From: an uncultured Eubacteriales bacterium | GTDB lineage: Bacteria; Bacillota; Clostridia; Oscillospirales; Oscillospiraceae | Direction: 5' to 3' | DNA length: 24,840 nucleotides | Assembly: GCA_900546075.1 (NCBI GenBank) | Contig: URBH01000035.1 | Span: 1 to 24,840 of the forward strand | Shown here: piece after piece, positions 23,933 to 24,840 of the stretch | Numbering within the stretch: the first letter of the stretch is position 1 | Layout: each line of letters begins with the position of its first letter | Made by a program: the position numbers and the translations under genes | Notes under the pieces: model-generated | Database searches by the model: none | What the model was told of the DNA's origin: nothing | The model's input: the letters and a program-made list of their open reading frames with translations, nothing else

Positions 23933-23964
23933 AGCCCCGGCTTCACGAAAGCGAAGCCGGGGCT
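23933..23964 (+). terminator. Strong hairpin after the PrsA-like gene
   Basis: A 12-bp perfect stem, AGCCCCGGCTTC / GAAGCCGGGGCT, with an eight-base loop, 20 bases after the stop codon. It is followed by AAAAG rather than T, so it may stabilise the mRNA 3' end or work with a second weaker hairpin (GAGAAAA / TTTTCTC, 23973-23996) instead of acting as a classical terminator. Confidence 0.6.
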
Positions 23965-23997
23965 AAAAGATTGAGAAAAGCCGGTCGGATTTTCTCA

Positions 23998-24026
23998 TTG
24001 ACAAATCCCACAAGCAGACGTAGAAT
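23998..24026 (+). promoter_or_regulatory. Near-consensus promoter with long leader
   Basis: A perfect TTGACA (23998-24003) and TAGAAT (24021-24026), 17 bases apart. Transcription would start near 24033, about 160 bases before the HD-domain gene. It is the best -35 box in the window. Confidence 0.85.
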
Positions 24027-24032
24027 GATTGC

Positions 24033-24195
24033 AAACTTCTTATACTGAACTCCATGCCCTTCGGGCATGGAGTTCTATGAGACGTTTTTGTGATTTTTTC
24101 TTTACAAATCACAAAACGGGCAACGCCGTCAGGCGGTGCCTTTCTGATTTTAATTAAGCTTTTAATCAGAAAACAGTGTCAGAGGAGGTATTTTT
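24033..24195 (+). promoter_or_regulatory. Structured leader (or small RNA) before the HD-domain gene
   Basis: Four hairpins can form in turn. First, a 13-bp stem GAACTCCATGCCC / GGGCATGGAGTTC (24047-24075). Second, GTGATT / AATCAC (about 24090-24112). Third, GGCA-CGCC / GGCG-TGCC with loop GTCA (about 24119-24141), followed by TTTCTGATTTT. Fourth, TTCTGATT / AATCAGAA (about 24142-24172) just before AGGAGG. The third looks terminator-like, and the fourth shares bases with its T run. No known riboswitch was recognised. Confidence 0.5.
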
Positions 24196-24774
24196 ATGGA
24201 AGTAACACGGGAGCAGGCGCTTGCGCTGCTGCAAAAATACAATCAGGAGCCGTTTCACATTCTCCACGCCCTGACCGTTGAGGGCGTTATGCGCTGGTAT
24301 GCGCAGCAGGAGGGCGAGGACGCGGACTTCTGGGGTCTGTGCGGTCTTCTCCACGACGTGGACTTTGAACGCTACCCCGAGCAGCACTGCGTCAAAGCGC
24401 CGGACCTGCTGGCCGAGATCAACGCCAGCCCGGAGATGGTTCACGCCATCTGCTCTCACGGCTACGGCCTGTGCTGCGACGTGGAGCCGACCCATGAAAT
24501 GGAAAAGATTCTCTTTGCTGCCGACGAGCTGACCGGCCTGATCGGCGCGGCCGCCCGGATGCGTCCCAGCAAGAGCGTCATGGACATGGAGGTCAGCAGT
24601 CTGAAAAAGAAATACAAGGACAAGAAATTCGCCGCCGGCTGCTCCCGGGACGTAATCCAGACCGGCGCCGACCGTCTGGGCTGGACGCTGGAGGAGCTGA
24701 TGGAGAAAACCATCCTCGCCATGCGCAGCTGCGAGGCCAGTGTCGCGGTGGAACAGGCCGAGCTCTGCGGCTGA
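24196..24774 (+). CDS. HD-domain protein (predicted metal-dependent phosphohydrolase)
   Basis: A 192-residue cytoplasmic protein of the HD superfamily, whose members are phosphohydrolases acting on nucleotides or phosphoesters. The metal ligands fit: H24 in HILHALTVEG, H53-D54 in LLHDVDFERYPEQH, H88 in SHGYG and D110 in LFAADELTGL. The substrate is unknown; small HDIG-type proteins with this layout occur singly in many Firmicutes. The C-terminal half (120-190) is helical. The ATG follows AGGAGG by eight bases. It sits behind a strong promoter and a long structured leader, which suggests regulation after transcription begins. Confidence 0.88.
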   Translation: MEVTREQALALLQKYNQEPFHILHALTVEGVMRWYAQQEGEDADFWGLCGLLHDVDFERYPEQHCVKAPDLLAEINASPEMVHAICSHGYGLCCDVEPTHEMEKILFAADELTGLIGAAARMRPSKSVMDMEVSSLKKKYKDKKFAAGCSRDVIQTGADRLGWTLEELMEKTILAMRSCEASVAVEQAELCG

Positions 24775-24800
24775 TTCCCTTCCGACTCATACTATTTCTC

Positions 24801-24826
24801 GATAAAATGGTTAACACCATTTTATC
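24801..24826. repeat. Perfect inverted repeat at the window edge
   Basis: An 11-bp perfect stem, GATAAAATGGT / ACCATTTTATC, with loop TAAC, 27 bases after the HD gene. No T run follows. It could end the HD transcript, or be part of a dispersed palindromic element; the sequence beyond the window is needed to tell. Confidence 0.55.
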
Positions 24827-24840
24827 CTGCGAATTCTTCG

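Noticed and set aside
22399..23946. Minus-strand reading frame of 515 codons, very Gly/Val-rich
   Set aside because: Exact antisense of the PrsA-like gene, whose parvulin and membrane segments are clear. Codon bias of the sense gene produces the open antisense frame.
24047..24095. Hairpin plus T-rich tract as a simple terminator
   Set aside because: The T run begins about nine bases after the stem, too far for a classical intrinsic terminator; kept as part of a structured leader instead.
1..24840. CRISPR arrays, prophage, insertion sequences, rRNA/tRNA genes
   Set aside because: I found no regularly spaced repeats, no transposase or integrase frame, no phage structural genes and no tRNA or rRNA-like sequence.

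Overview
The window looks like chromosomal DNA from a Gram-positive clostridial Firmicute, probably in the Oscillospirales/Ruminococcaceae range. The assignment rests on family content (WhiA, an LCP ligase, an ECF vitamin-transporter core, a membrane-anchored PrsA-like foldase, a DUF1292 protein, a ClpE-like unfoldase), strong AGGAGG ribosome binding sites, SigA-type promoters with 16-17 base spacers, and a fairly G+C-rich composition. I cannot name the species. There are no rRNA or tRNA genes, no CRISPR array and no intact insertion sequence.

Layout. From 1 to about 21.1 kb almost everything lies on the minus strand. (a) 1-5152: a promoter drives murB-whiA-dnaE (dnaE runs off the left edge); the rapZ and yvcK genes usually found in this cluster are absent. 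(b) 5200-7011: an LCP-family cell-wall ligase and a four-cluster ferredoxin, each with its own promoter and terminator. (c) 7040-9205: a small plus-strand lipoprotein, then a minus-strand pair made of an OMP-decarboxylase-fold protein that has lost its catalytic residues and a NimA-like flavin protein, then a 56-residue plus-strand membrane protein. (d) 9209-10705: an ECF sigma factor and a translationally coupled zinc-finger anti-sigma factor, preceded by an ECF-type promoter that suggests autoregulation. (e) 10715-13056: a ClpE-like AAA+ unfoldase. (f) 13095-21157: a long run PBP1 - SAM methyltransferase - ecfA1 - ecfA2 - ecfT - truA - DUF4268, linking peptidoglycan synthesis, vitamin uptake and tRNA pseudouridylation; the last gene is AT-rich and probably imported.

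From 21.2 kb the direction flips. A small BofC-C-like membrane protein, a DUF1292 gene, a probable 6S RNA with a perfect terminator, a PrsA-like foldase, and an HD-domain protein behind a hairpin-rich leader are all on the plus strand.

Functional theme: mostly housekeeping envelope growth (MurB, LCP, PBP1, PrsA), replication and cell-cycle control (DnaE, WhiA), stress and transcription control (ECF sigma/anti-sigma, Clp, 6S RNA). I saw no defence island, phage or biosynthetic cluster. The least explained items are the catalytically dead PyrF-like protein, the zinc ribbon inside PBP1, the leader before the HD protein, and the DUF4268 nuclease-like insertion.
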